Shown piece by piece: positions 34,501-44,210 of a stretch of 64,000 bases of DNA. The stretch is from Mytilus trossulus (taxonomy: Eukaryota > Mollusca > Bivalvia > Mytilida > Mytilidae): assembly GCF_036588685.1 (NCBI RefSeq), contig NC_086376.1:27441930-27505929 (forward strand), given 5' to 3'. Below the pieces are notes generated by a model. It ran no database searches. It was not told the DNA's origin and saw nothing but the letters and a program-made list of their open reading frames with translations. Within the stretch, counting starts at the first letter, position 1. Each line of letters opens with the position of its first letter. The position numbers and the translations under genes are program-made.

Positions 34501-37500
34501 CTAAGTTAGCTTCCACATCAGCTTCAAATGCCAGAAATTTATTTAAGAGGCGAGAATCACAAACAGATGAAGATTCCAGGCGAGCACCACCACCTCCAAG
34601 GTATGTAGTTTTTATAGTGAACTAGCTCTTTTAGTTAGCTAGTTCTTTGTTGTAAGCATTTATTCTATCACTACTTTGCTAATCAACTATTTACAAGTTT
34701 ATAGTGTAAAAAGATAAACTACTACATGAAGCTTTCTTGAAATGATGAATTTTCTCACAATTGTGGCAACACTAGAATGAAATAAATTCACAATAGTTGT
34801 AAATTCTATAAGCCAAGGAAAATTTGAAAATCTTTTAGGATAGAATTTTTTTAATACAATTTTCCCTTTTCAGGACAATTAAATTTTGATATTTATGATA
34901 TGAGGATTGCCTAGCTTTTTAATTATTTATTTTTCAACTGTCAAGAGTGAAGAAATAGTGTATCACTCATGTTTGGGTGATGGAATCTGTTTCAATTTTC
35001 CACTATATGTAGACAATCTGTATCTTTATTTTTAAATTGTCTGCTAAATGATAAGTTCGTTATATGTGACATAGTCACCTTTTTTTGGTGATGTCACATT
35101 TAGAAATTCAAAGTAATGCTGGAAAATTGACATATAATTGAATTTTGACCAACACAGAACTGAGATCAAATGAATCACATTGAATATAAATAAAATAAAC
35201 ATCTGTTCCGAAAAGTGTAAATTTGGAGAGAGGATAAGAGCTTTTGACTTTGAAAATTTAAATATTTAATTCCAGAGTTATTAGCTAGATTTCAATCTTA
35301 TCAGATAAGGTAATTTTTCACATATCACTTGTCAGCTCTTTATTTAGATTGTTATTGGGATTAGTGAATGTAGACTCCTTTTTGATTTCTAAAATTTACT
35401 AGTCTAATTATCCAGAGTTATGGGCCTTTTTAGAGTGATATATTAGGTTATATTTATAGCTTTAAGATATCCTCATGCAACTTTTTTACAAGGCCATTTT
35501 ACTGACTTCTAATTTAAAACCTTCTAAACATTTCATTTTATTCTTTCTATATGCCAAACAAGTGCAGCTTTTAATTATCATGGTAAAATCTAGGTACGGT
35601 AAATGTTTCTTTTGGGAAATACTTCTGACAAACATTCTTACCATTCAAGAAAGTTTATGTTACTATTTAGAATAATATGATACAAATTATTTTGATAATT
35701 TTTTTACATTTATTTTATTATAACCTTTCAATGATATAGATGAAATCCTGGTGAAGAAATATTCATGTTTTATTACTTTTTATAGGAAGCTGAGAGGAGA
35801 TTTCCTGTCTCAAGGAGAAAACAATGATCAACAAACCAGAAAACAACCGATACAGTTACCAAGGGAAGAGGAACGTAGTCCACCCCCTGGTCGACAGCCA
35901 TCACCTCCTAGGAGACAGCCATCACCACCAAGACGGGAACCATCACCTCCTCCACGACAGCAATCACCACCAAGACGGGAACCATCACCTCCTCCACGAC
36001 AGCAATCACCACCAAGGAGGGAACCTTCACCTCCACCAAGAGAGCCTTCACCCCCTCCCAGGGAGCCATCACCACCCCGAAGTCCTTCACCACCCAGACA
36101 AACATCACCACCCCCATCAACAGAGAGTACACCCAAAACCAGAAATTTGTTAGCAGAAGGAATGCCTCAGAGACAAGATTCAGATGAAGAACAAGATGTG
36201 GATGTATGGGAGGATGGTAAGATTGTAGATCATTAAAATATGAAAAATCACAAGAGTTATACATGGGGAGGGAAAGAAAATTATTAGAAATTCATTTAAA
36301 AACATAAATAAAAATGTATTCAGGGTTTCCCCTGTGTCGATTTCTTATTTTTCCACCTCTTTTTTCCAAAACAAAATTTATTTTTGACAACTTTAATAAA
36401 CAGATTTTTGTTTAGAACTAAAACAATTTCAGTTTGCAGCATTATAGTTTCTTTTAGTATTATTCTACATATCTGTATTATAATCCACATTGTTATAAAT
36501 GAACACCAAATTACAACAACTATTTATTTTTATTATTTTAATTTTTTTAGTCATACTGTAAAATTTTACTCCTGAGAACTATTATTGATTTACCAATTTC
36601 TTTCACAACAGCCAGTGGAAACCCTAGGCCTGATAAACTTACTCTCCTATTAATTTATTATATCACCAGTTGACTAAACTTTTAAAAAAAACCATGATTT
36701 CTTGAAAAACAATGTATAATAGATATTAATCTTCATTATGTTTTTTTATTGTTCTTTAATGTTTTAATGGCCTTTAAGTTATGGGCCATTTGTTTTGGAG
36801 AGTGAGAGCAGAAATCTAATTTTGGGTTCAAAAGGATTAAGTGGCCCTTGCACTAAAGACTTTTTTTTGTTTGGAATTTTATAACAGTTTATGAACAATT
36901 TAACAGCATTTATTAAATTTAACAGTTTAAAACATACAAAATGCTATAATTTTTAGAGCCAGAAACATCAATTCCAGCAGTTCAACATGAAGAAACTGTT
37001 CAGTATGATGAACAAAACTATCAACAAGAAGAACAACCTACAGATGACCAACAATACACAGGGGCACCAGCAGTAACACCAGGGGGCACTGCAACAGTTA
37101 CAGCATTGTATGACTATCAAGCAAGTAAGTAAACAATACACAGGGGCACCAGCAGTAACACCAGGGGGCACTGCAACAGTTACAGCATTGTATGACTATC
37201 AATCAAGTAAGTAAACAATTCACAGGGGCACCATCAGTAACACCAGGGGGCACTGCAACAGTTACAGCATTGTATGACTATCAAGCAAGTAAGTAAACAA
37301 TACACAGGGGCACCAGCAGTAACACCAGGGGGCACTGCAACAGTTACAACATTGTATGACTATCAAGCAAGTAAGTAAACAATACACAGGGGCACCAGCA
37401 GTAACACCAGGGGGCACTGCAACAGTTACAGCATTGTATGACTATCAAGAAAGTAAGTAAACAATTCACGGGGGCACCATCAGTAACACCAGAGGGCACT

Positions 37501-39903
37501 GCAACAGTTACAGCATTGTATGACTATCAAGCAAGTAAGTAAACAATACACAGGGGCACCAGCAGTAACACCAGGGGGCACTGCAACAGTTACAGCATTG
37601 TATAACTATCAAGAAAGTAAGTAAACAATACACAGGGGCACCAGCAGTAACACCAGGGGGCACTGCAACAGTTACAGCATTGTATGACTATCAAGCCAGT
37701 AAGTAAACAATACACAGGGGCACCACAGTAACACCAGGGGGCACTGCAACAGTTACAGCATTGTATGACTATCAAGAAAGTAAGTAAACAATACGCAGGG
37801 GCACCAGCAGTAACACCAGGGGGCACTGCAACAGTTACAGCATTGTATGACTATCAAGAAAGTAAGTAAACAATACACAAGGGCACCAGCAGTAACACCA
37901 GGGGGCACTGCAACAGTTACAGCATTGTATGACTATCAAGCAAGTAAGTAAACAATAGACAGGGGCACCACAGTAACACCAGGGGGCACTGCAACAGTTA
38001 CAGCATTGTATGACTATCAAGCAAGTAAGTAAACAATACACAGGGGCACCACAGTAACACCAGGGGGCACTGCAACAGTTACAGCATTGTATGACTATCA
38101 AGCAAGTAAGTAAACAATACACAGGGGCACCAGCAGTAACACCAGGGGGCACTGCAACAGTTACAGCATTGTATGACTATCAAGCCAGTAAGTAAACAAT
38201 AGACAGGGGCACCAGCAGTAACACCAGGGGGCACTGCAACAGTTACAGCATTGTATGACTATCAAGAAAGTAAGTAAATAGTACACAGGGGCACCACAGT
38301 AACACCAGGGGGCACTGCAACAGTTACAGCATTGTATGACTATCAAGCAAGTAGGTAAACAATACACAGGGGCACCACAGTAACACCAGGGGGCACTGCA
38401 ACAGTTACAGCATTGTATGACTATCAAGCAAGTAAGTAAACAATAGACAGGGGCACCAGCAGTAATACCAGGGGGCACTGCAACAGTTACAGCATTGTAT
38501 GACTATCAAGAAAGTAAGTAAACAATACACAGGGGCACCAGCAGTAACACCAGGGGGCACTGCAACAGTTACAGCATTGTATGACTATCAAGCAAGTAAG
38601 TAAACAATACACAGGGGCACCAGCAGTAACATCAGGGGGCACTGCAACTGTTACAGCATTGTATGACTATCAAGCAAGTAAGTAAACAATACACAGGGGC
38701 ACCACAGTAACACCAGGGGGCACTGCAACAGTTACAGCATTGTATGACTATCAAGCAAGTAAGTAAACAATACACAGGGGCACCAGCAGTAACATCAGGG
38801 GGCACTGCAACAGTTACAGCAATGTATGACTATCAATCAAGTAAGTAAACAATTCACAGGGGCACCATCAGTAACACCAGGGGGCACTGCAACAGTTACA
38901 GCATTGTATGACTATCAAGCAAGTAAGTAAACAATACACAGGGGCACCACAGTAACACCAGGGGGCACTGCAACAGTTACAGCATTGTATGACTATCAAG
39001 CAAGTAAGTAAACAATACACAGGGGCACCAGCAGAAACACCAGGGGGCACTGCAACAGTTACAGCAATGTATGACTATCAAGCAAGTAAGTAAACAATAC
39101 ACAGGGGCACCACATTAACACCAGGGGGCACTGCAACAGTTACAGCAATGTATGACTATCAAGCAAGTAAGTAAACAATACACAGGGGCACCACAGTAAC
39201 ACCAGGGGGCACTGCAACAGTTACAGCATTGTATGACTATCAAGCAAGTAAGTAAACATAATAATTGACAGATGACTAGTAAAATGAATAATTAATGGTT
39301 TTGGAGAATGTAGAGTAAAATATGACTGTAAACAGCTGGGAATGAGCAAAGCCGAGTTGCAGTTAAAACATGTATTAAAACAAAACTAGTTTCAAGTGTA
39401 GGATATATATGGAAACAAGTTAAATGAATCTGATGAGTTGACCAATTTTGACATTCATCAATATATCTCAAATAAGAATTTCCATTGAAAAAGATATATA
39501 AGTTTCCGAATATTGCTGTCAACAGCTGTAGAAAGACATTTTACTTCTTCTCTGAACACAACATTTATTGAAGAAACTATACAACTCTTATCACGTCCTC
39601 TAGAAATGAGAAGAAAACAAACTGATAGCTGACTATTTAATTAGCAAACCCCTATCATACCCTTAAATTTATAAAAAAAATGTATGCATATACATATAAA
39701 AGAATGACCATGAAGTAATGGTTCCAAGTTTAACTTTACAAATGTTTATGTTTCGTTTAACAGCTGATGACACAGAGATAAGCTTTGACCCTGGTGATAC
39801 TATAACAAATGTAGATATGATTGACGAAGGATGGTGGACAGGTACAGGGCCAAGTGGACATACTGGGATGTTTCCTGCTAATTATGTGGAAGTCGTGGAA
39901 TAA
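19491..39903 (+). CDS. DBNL: Drebrin-like / Abp1 actin-binding adaptor, 13 coding exons, complete
   Basis: Exons: 19491-19573, 22133-22188, 22939-23051, 25566-25640, 26725-26868, 28262-28339, 28799-28885, 32361-32480, 34039-34119, 34494-34600, 35786-36216, 36957-37124, 39764-39903. The total is 1683 nt (560 aa plus stop) with consistent phase at every junction. Domains: an N-terminal ADF-homology domain (residues 1 to about 140; [49 protein letters not shown]); a highly charged predicted coiled coil (about 160-300); a proline-rich SPPR repeat region (about 335-425); and a C-terminal SH3 (508-560; [38 protein letters not shown]). Family role: binds F-actin and links it through SH3 partners (dynamin, WIP and others) to endocytosis and membrane ruffling. 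The SH3 distinguishes it from ADF/cofilin and from vertebrate drebrin, which lacks it. Two donor-edge arrays and one acceptor-edge array lie in its introns. Confidence 0.95.
20340..20520. repeat. TAATC/GATTA-rich stretch in drebrin-like intron 1
   Basis: Many TAATC and GATTA cores occur within about 180 bp, including near-palindromes TGTAATCGATTACA (about 20372) and TGTAATTGATTACA (about 20453). This may be a simple derived repeat. Confidence 0.5.
21595..22010 (+). mobile_element. Dispersed repeat (ATGAGTCTTATGTAGACGAA family), two tandem parts, intron 1
   Basis: GAGTCTTATGTAGACGAAAC, then GCGTCTGGCGTACTAAAT and CCTGGTATCTTTGATAACTA, occur at about 21601-21668 and again at 21939-22007. Between them lie AAGGATTTTCTTATCCCAGG and TTTGGCACAACTTTTTGAAA. 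The 58430-58640 copy has the same second half. Two related but diverged copies are at 54590-54780 and 59230-59400. Confidence 0.75.
22340..22610 (+). mobile_element. Dispersed repeat in drebrin-like intron 2
   Basis: AACGGAAATGGGGAATGTGT, CAAAGCGACAACAACCCAGC, GGTCTTCAATGTAGCGAGAG and CATCCTTCAGCTGGCCCCTA follow in order. I recall this sequence as a frequent mussel repeat. Non-coding. Confidence 0.65.
22939..23051 (+). CDS. DBNL: Drebrin-like exon 3 (ADF-H core)
   Basis: The exon completes a glutamate codon with exon 2 and encodes [20 protein letters not shown], then [17 protein letters not shown], the family-diagnostic actin-binding helix and strand of the ADF-H fold. It ends TGG before GTAAGT. 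The last 50 nt of the exon plus the donor seed the 23003-24231 tandem array. Confidence 0.93.
23003..24231 (+). repeat. About 58-bp minisatellite, about 21 copies, built from drebrin-like exon 3 end plus its donor
   Basis: The first unit is exonic (ATACTGGATCCCAATACAAA through AACTGG) followed by GTAAGTACCTTATACT. About 20 further copies fill the intron, most with GGGTGAGTATCTTATACTAG. Interior copies share a derived CCAATATAAATCTACC. Copies near both ends (about 23161 and 24160) share a longer ACC.TGTTA.CCGGGCAAG variant, and the last copy again has the exon-like AATACAAATTT. Confidence 0.95.
24232..25565. other. Remainder of drebrin-like intron 3
   Basis: AT-rich intron. A short GGGGCGGATCCAGCCACCAG with a G-run (about 24237-24290) looks like the end of a dispersed repeat. 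Nothing else is recognised. Confidence 0.5.
25780..26238 (+). repeat. About 34-bp diverged array resembling the drebrin-like exon 5 acceptor edge
   Basis: About 14 diverged units of AATGCTCTATTTTCTAG followed by GGTATACACATAGTT. Exon 5 begins, after TTTTAG, with GGTATACATGTAGTTATTAA. The unit at 26208 (GGTATACATGTAGTTGTCAA, then TGC) matches the exon start with two differences over about 23 nt. Many units keep a pyrimidine tract plus CTAG or CAG, that is, a decoy acceptor. Several end in ATTG or AAAG and have lost it. Confidence 0.85.
26725..26868 (+). CDS. DBNL: Drebrin-like exon 5 (end of ADF-H)
   Basis: After a T-rich tract and TTTTAG the exon reads [20 protein letters not shown], then [19 protein letters not shown], closing the ADF-H domain. 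The donor is GTTTGT, weaker than the others. The first roughly 24 nt resemble the units of the acceptor-edge array at 25780-26238, about 490 bp upstream. Confidence 0.92.
27637..28236. mobile_element. MITE-like element in drebrin-like intron 5 (about 600 bp)
   Basis: The left end TTAAGGTAGATTGATGGTAT and the right end (reverse) TTAAGGTAGATCACCAGTAT form imperfect terminal inverted repeats. The interior is AT-rich and non-coding. Exon 6 starts 26 nt after the right end, so part of the present acceptor context (TTATTTCCTTGTTGTAG) adjoins the element. Confidence 0.65.
29880..30222. repeat. Imperfect 340-bp inverted repeat (foldback)
   Basis: The arms include CAGGCTATTATTTGAACTTG plus GAATAATTTTTAACTATGGA, paired with TTATGGAATT-type reverse complements ending CAAGTTTAAATTATAATAGT, then CTG. 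AAATTCCATGTTT and AAACATGGAATTT form the inner arm. The centre holds two direct copies of GTTGTGCGC(G/A)GCACAG. Confidence 0.75.
31766..31923. mobile_element. Long near-perfect hairpin element in drebrin-like intron 7
   Basis: A 43-nt arm starting AGTATAACTAATCGCCGTAT is perfectly repeated in inverse at 31881-31923. Pairing continues inward with GTGACCGAACG and ATGGATTAAAC against their complements, to a small loop near TGCTGCGCAC. The GC-rich centre contrasts with the AT-rich flanks. It resembles a snapback MITE. Confidence 0.85.
32732..33420. mobile_element. Foldback element with nested palindromes in drebrin-like intron 8
   Basis: The outer inverted repeats are TCGTTTTCATTTAACCATGG (32733) against the reverse of CCATGGTTATATGAAAACAA (33330-33349). 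The nested palindrome 33111-33272 has arms starting GAAATAATTCCTTCGTGTCA. The innermost hairpin is TTTACACCTCGCTAATGCTC, then AGTGTAAAA. TCCTATTAGAATCGAAATAA and its reverse (33370-33400) link it to the 14630-15210 element. Confidence 0.8.
34206..34330. repeat. Two-copy tandem duplication (about 64 bp) in drebrin-like intron 9
   Basis: AGAACTACAATTTTAAAGGT, GAACATACTCTC and GGACTTTGTACTCAGATTA occur twice in direct succession with few differences, indicating a recent duplication. Confidence 0.9.
35786..36216 (+). CDS. DBNL: Drebrin-like exon 11: proline/arginine repeat region
   Basis: This 431-nt exon encodes the linker between coiled coil and SH3. From about 35868 to 36115 it is an internally repetitive SPPR tract: [14 protein letters not shown] and [18 protein letters not shown] units, with a 42-nt unit repeated at least twice and shorter derivatives. 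The tract offers many PxxP and SP sites, plausible SH3-ligand or proline-directed kinase sites (inference). It ends in an acidic [13 protein letters not shown] segment before GTAAGA. The tandem coding repeat makes length polymorphism likely. Long ORFs on the other frames and strand here are by-products of the repeat. Confidence 0.9.
37051..39256 (+). repeat. 82-bp minisatellite, 27 copies, built from drebrin-like exon 12 end plus its donor
   Basis: The first unit is the last 74 nt of exon 12 ([20 protein letters not shown], then QA) plus GTAAGTAA of the intron; 26 further copies follow head to tail. The unit is 82 bp, or 81 bp in copies with CACCACAG instead of CACCAGCAG. Copies are very similar and the donor GTAAGT is intact in all but one (GTAGGT near 38351). 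Reading past the first donor gives Ala-Ser-Lys-stop. Minus-strand ORFs rich in CCNCCSAPW are by-products. Confidence 0.97.
39764..39903 (+). CDS. DBNL: Drebrin-like terminal exon: main part of SH3
   Basis: After TTTCGTTTAACAG the exon completes the threonine codon of ALYDYQAT and encodes [20 protein letters not shown], then EGWWTG, the central SH3 tryptophans, and [12 protein letters not shown] before TAA at 39901-39903. The SH3 domain is thus split by the 2.6-kb intron containing the 82-bp array. Confidence 0.94.
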
Positions 39904-41880
39904 TTTAAATATAATACAAAAAATTCTTTACTTATTATAAGCACATAGATTGGAAATTTATTTTAAAAACAGGATTCTGTATAGTAATTTAATACCAGGT
40001 TTTTATTTATAATCAAGATTTAATTGAAATCTGACATTGCAATAAACATCCATTTATTTGTGATAGTGTAAGATGTGGATTTCCACATATTTTTTATTAG
40101 TTATTCCCTAAATTTCTTCATTTCCAAATTTGAATAATAAATTTGAATTCTCATTAAGCATTTTTTACCTGAAAACCAACTTATCAATGTAAAATCAGAA
40201 AATATCAATAATAACACACAAAGTACTTAGAATTTTATCTAGAGCTATCTAGTTGTGATTATTGTCACAAAGTTAATGTTAGTTGTATATTTGAGATCCT
40301 TCATGTACTTTTATATTTTATTATGTGACCAAATCAACAGGATTGATTACTTTATAAACATTTGCTCATTTTATAGCTATATTAAGCTTTGCTTCATTTT
40401 ATACACTGACTCAATGTTTACCTCTCAATACAATTTGTGACAAAACTATTCATGTAAGTTATAATTCACAATTAAATTAACAAATCCATGTATCTAAATG
40501 GCCTTTTCTTACATATCACATTTTTTAGTACAGTTAAAATTTACAAGATTTTGTTTAAACAAGTTTATTTTCTTTCTTACTCTGGATTTAGAATTGGTAT
40601 ACCAGTATATTTAAACACCTAATTCGGTATTGACTTTTTTTTGTGGCAAGCTTTTTATGTAATTGATATGAATGTATGTTTTTATGTTACTTCAGATTTT
40701 TTTTCAGTTTTCTGAAATTAGATATGCCCTATAATAGGAACATTAACTGAAATCCACATTGACAAGGTTCAGGTTCAGGTTTGATTTTCTTTTTCCGTTT
40801 TTAGATATTTTATCATAACTTGAGGGATTGTGAAGTAAATTTTGAAAATATTTTGTATAAAATAAATGAAAGTCATGGTTGCACTATTGAAATCTATATC
40901 ATTAGATTTATGGTGATTGAATGTAAGCACACCTGGAATTGTATACTCATAAATTGGGATTTTTTTTGGTCTTGATTTTTTTTTATGATTTCATGATTTG
41001 CATGTAAAAGTAAGTTTTGATTACTTTTGATTATATATTTATTAAGCTGACTGTATAGAATATGATCAAAATAAATGAAGAATTGATGTGGTTAAACTAT
41101 TTAAATGATGGTATATTTAATATGGAAACATGACATATTTTTTGCAGTTAAAAATCAACATGTGTAAGATAACTCAGTAATATTTGCAGCCCTTTTTTTA
41201 TAATGGTTGTAGTATTAAAATTGTATGACTGCATACTACTAGAACAAAAGCAATATATTCTTTGCATATTAAAAGATAGAACATTATATAAAAGGCTTTC
41301 AAAAATAGTTGTAGTCTTTAGAAGTTAGTGCTTATCATACCCGTTGACTCTTTTTTTTATGGTATATATACATAATTTGTATTATTTTTATAATCAGTTT
41401 ATATTAACTGAAAGCTTGAAGAGTAGATGTTGAAACACATGTATGTTCTATGCAAATAAATTATTGGTGCATTTTAAAAGAATTTCATAGACATTTGATT
41501 TGTTAAGAATACATGGTATGTGAGTGATGTATGAAAAACCAATTGACGATTTTGTAAATAAACAATTGTAAAATATTCTGTCTTATATTTAAGCTGCTAA
41601 GAATACAGATTCTCATGGTATTATGATAATGGTGGGTTTCCAGTAGCTTTGATCACACAGTTATACAAGCTGCTGTGTGAATTTCATACTTCTTACAAGA
41701 TCTTAAAAATGTTGTGATTTTCATAAAGCAAGGTTGATCAAACTAACCACAACAACCTGGGTCTATTCTCTGGTTTTGACATGAAATATCATTGATATGG
41801 TAACTTATTGTAAATTAATTGTTTACAAAATATTCAAAAATTTAAACACTTAGGTTTTTATACTCCAAGTTACATACAGC
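39904..41880 (+). other. Probable 3' UTR / downstream region of the drebrin-like gene
   Basis: AT-rich and without a supported ORF. Candidate AATAAA polyadenylation signals on the plus strand lie at 40041, 40861, 41070 and 41455. Which one is used cannot be told from sequence. No repeat family is recognised until about 41.88 kb. Confidence 0.45.
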
Positions 41881-41884
41881 TTTT

Positions 41885-42085
41885 AGAAAAGAGAGATTAA
41901 AGATACCAGAGGGAAAGTCAAACTCGTAGATTGAAAATAAACTGACAACGCCATGGCTAAAAATAAAAAGACAAACAGACAATTAATAGTACAGAAGACA
42001 CAACATAGAAAACTAAAGATTAAGCAACACGACCCCACCAAAAACTGGGGGTGATCTCAGTTGCTCTGGAAGGGTAAGCAGATTC
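41885..42085 (+). mobile_element. Dispersed repeat fragment (CTGACAACGCCATGGC family)
   Basis: AAAGATACCAGAGGGAAAGT, CTGACAACGCCATGGCTAAA, CAACATAGAAAACTAAAGAT and CCCCACCAAAAACTGGGGGT follow in order. A diverged fragment (CATAGAAAACTTCAAGATAA) lies at 53095-53130. I recall the family from mussels. Confidence 0.65.
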
Positions 42086-42194
42086 AACTCAACATGTTGC
42101 AAAATGTTTGCACAGATTTGTTATAATGTTATTGTTTTTCCGGCTCATCAACTTCATAATTGATTTGGCCTCCAACTGTTTTTTTTCTTCAATT

Positions 42195-42445
42195 ATAAAT
42201 AAAGATGTGGTATGATTACCAATGGGACAACTACTCACAAGAGAAATGACAAATGTATAACAATTCAAAAAGATGAGTAACACCATAAGTAATGTAAAAA
42301 AAAAATGAACGAAGCAGATATGTAACGCAGCAAAAAATGATAACCACAGAATTACAGACTCCTGACAGTTGCAGGGTTAAACTTGTTAGCAGGATCCCAA
42401 CCCTTTCCTAACCCATGACAGTGGTGTAACAGTGCAACGTAAGAA
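42195..42445 (+). mobile_element. Dispersed repeat, GAGACAACT family, partial
   Basis: AGATGTGGTATGATTACCAA, then TGGGACAACTACTC, leads through ACAGACTCCTGACAGTTGCA to CCTAACCCATGACAGTGGTG. It parallels the 4618-4985 copy. Confidence 0.65.
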
Positions 42446-43205
42446 CTATTAAAAGTATCAAATTTTGACTGATGATTCACCCTTAACTACTTAGTTTTAG
42501 ATATTCAGTTGTATATAGTTACTCTGTTAACCCAAAATTTTAAAACATTACTTTATATGAACTATAATTTGAAAAAAATGAAATATCAAACTTAAACAAT
42601 TGAATTATTAAAGTATTGAATCAGTATTTTATTCTCGTCCAAGTAATTATTTAAAATTTTGCACAACCTGTGTATTTATATCAAAGTCAATTCAAAATAT
42701 TTGAATATTTATATTTCTTTTTTCCTAAGACAGGTAAGACTACTCATACAATATTAGTATGATTAACAACTGTCTTCATTCATTCTTTGAAATTGCTACT
42801 ACTTAGATTTAGCTCATTTGATTAACAGAAGTACTTCAAAAGAAGAACTCTTTCCCCTCATAATTCAATGAGCTCAAAGGAGTGACTTAAGAAAAAAATA
42901 CCTCCATTACTTTTAGTGTTTAAATGATATTATGATGAAAACTATGCTCTACGTTTCGCTCCTTTGTTGTCTCTTTTTATCAGATTTATGGTTTTAAATT
43001 GTTCCTTGTTAACAACTTAATTTTAAAAGAAAATTTATTTACATTTGGGTTGGGTCAAAGTCCCTCAATCCAAATTCCGATGGTTGTATTGAAATTTCTT
43101 GCAGAATTTGTTAAGAAATATTTGTAACGCTGTCTTTATCCAGATAAACATTTGTCTATGTCAACCGAGATGTACACTAGTGGATAAATGAAACTATATC
43201 CTTAA

Positions 43206-43872
43206 AGGGGCACTAGCTACGAGATATATAAAAAATCTCAAGTAAGATTTTTTTTGTTCAATCAATAATGAAAGAGAAATAGTGAAATAATAATTCGCTT
43301 TTAGCAGCCAAAAAGGTTAAATTTTGTCAAATTTAGCTAAGAAACATTGATAATTAATTATTCACTTGCAAGTGAATAATTCGACCTCATTAAATCTGTA
43401 TTCATGTGAACTTCAATTTAACCTCCTAGCTAGAAATTAACAACGCATGCGTTGTACGTGTACTGGTTATTTAAAGAAAAATAATGTCAGCAATGAAAGT
43501 GAAAATACGGTAAATCAATTGATTACCGATTCGTTCCACATAAAATCATTCTTAAAAGGTTAAAAACAATGAGAAACATATATTTTTAACCTATAAAATA
43601 AAATCAAACAGACCTATAAAAGTGCAATTGCACGTGTTTAATCTATTCATATGTTTATTTATGTTTACATCGCTTACATGGTCATCTGAGGTCATATCGA
43701 TAGTTAATTAGATTAAAAAATCACACAAAACGAACCTACATATTATCTACCCCATGCTCTGTATACTGTTTATTTTAGACTGTTGATAGTTTTGAAAAAA
43801 TTACATTGTTATAAATCAAATATGTGAATTTGAGTCAAAACGGTGACCATGAATTTAACAGCTAGTGCCCCT
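43206..43872. mobile_element. MITE-like element with AGGGGCACTAGCT terminal repeats (667 bp)
   Basis: A perfect 13-bp inverted repeat occurs at the two ends: AGGGGCACTAGCT at 43206 and AGCTAGTGCCCCT ending at 43872. The interior contains a perfect 26-nt palindrome centred near 43368. No ORF. I recall such ends from bivalve genomes. Confidence 0.75.
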
Positions 43873-43979
43873 ATAATAAAAGGTGAAGCAGTCTGAACTA
43901 TGAAAACAATTTAAAACTAATTTTACTATAATTTTAGTTTAAAAGACCATGTTAATGTGTCTGGTTTTTTTGTTCACAT

Positions 43980-44210
43980 ATCGTTGTCAATGGAATGGAA
44001 TTTAGTGCGGCTGTTTTACAGGAAAGATGGCTCTAAACCATGTATTATCCACCGTTTTCTACTTATCAAAATGCCTGTACCTAGTTAGTTGTTTTTCATT
44101 CTTTTGAAATGTTTTGAGTTTTTGTTTTTGACATTTGATTAGGAACTTTCCGTTTTGAATATGCCTCGGATTCGGTATTTTTGTGTTTTCACTTTTTTAC
44201 TGCTAGGCTG
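43980..44210 (+). mobile_element. Dispersed repeat fragment
   Basis: CACCGTTTTCTACTTATCAA, AATGCCTGTACCTAGTTAG, TTTTTGACATTTGATTAGG and CGGATTCGGTATTTTTGTGT parallel the 1085-1290 piece. The same sequence runs in reverse at about 45040-45230. Confidence 0.65.

Noticed and set aside
35824..36264. Alternative-frame His/Pro-rich and antisense Gly-rich ORFs over drebrin-like exon 11
   Set aside because: Shadows of the SPPR coding repeat. The exon frame is fixed by splice phase on both sides.
37590..39050. Series of minus-strand ORFs with repeated Cys-rich CCNCCSAPW peptides
   Set aside because: They are translations of the 82-bp minisatellite. The frame shifts between 81- and 82-bp units, and no splice or start context supports expression.
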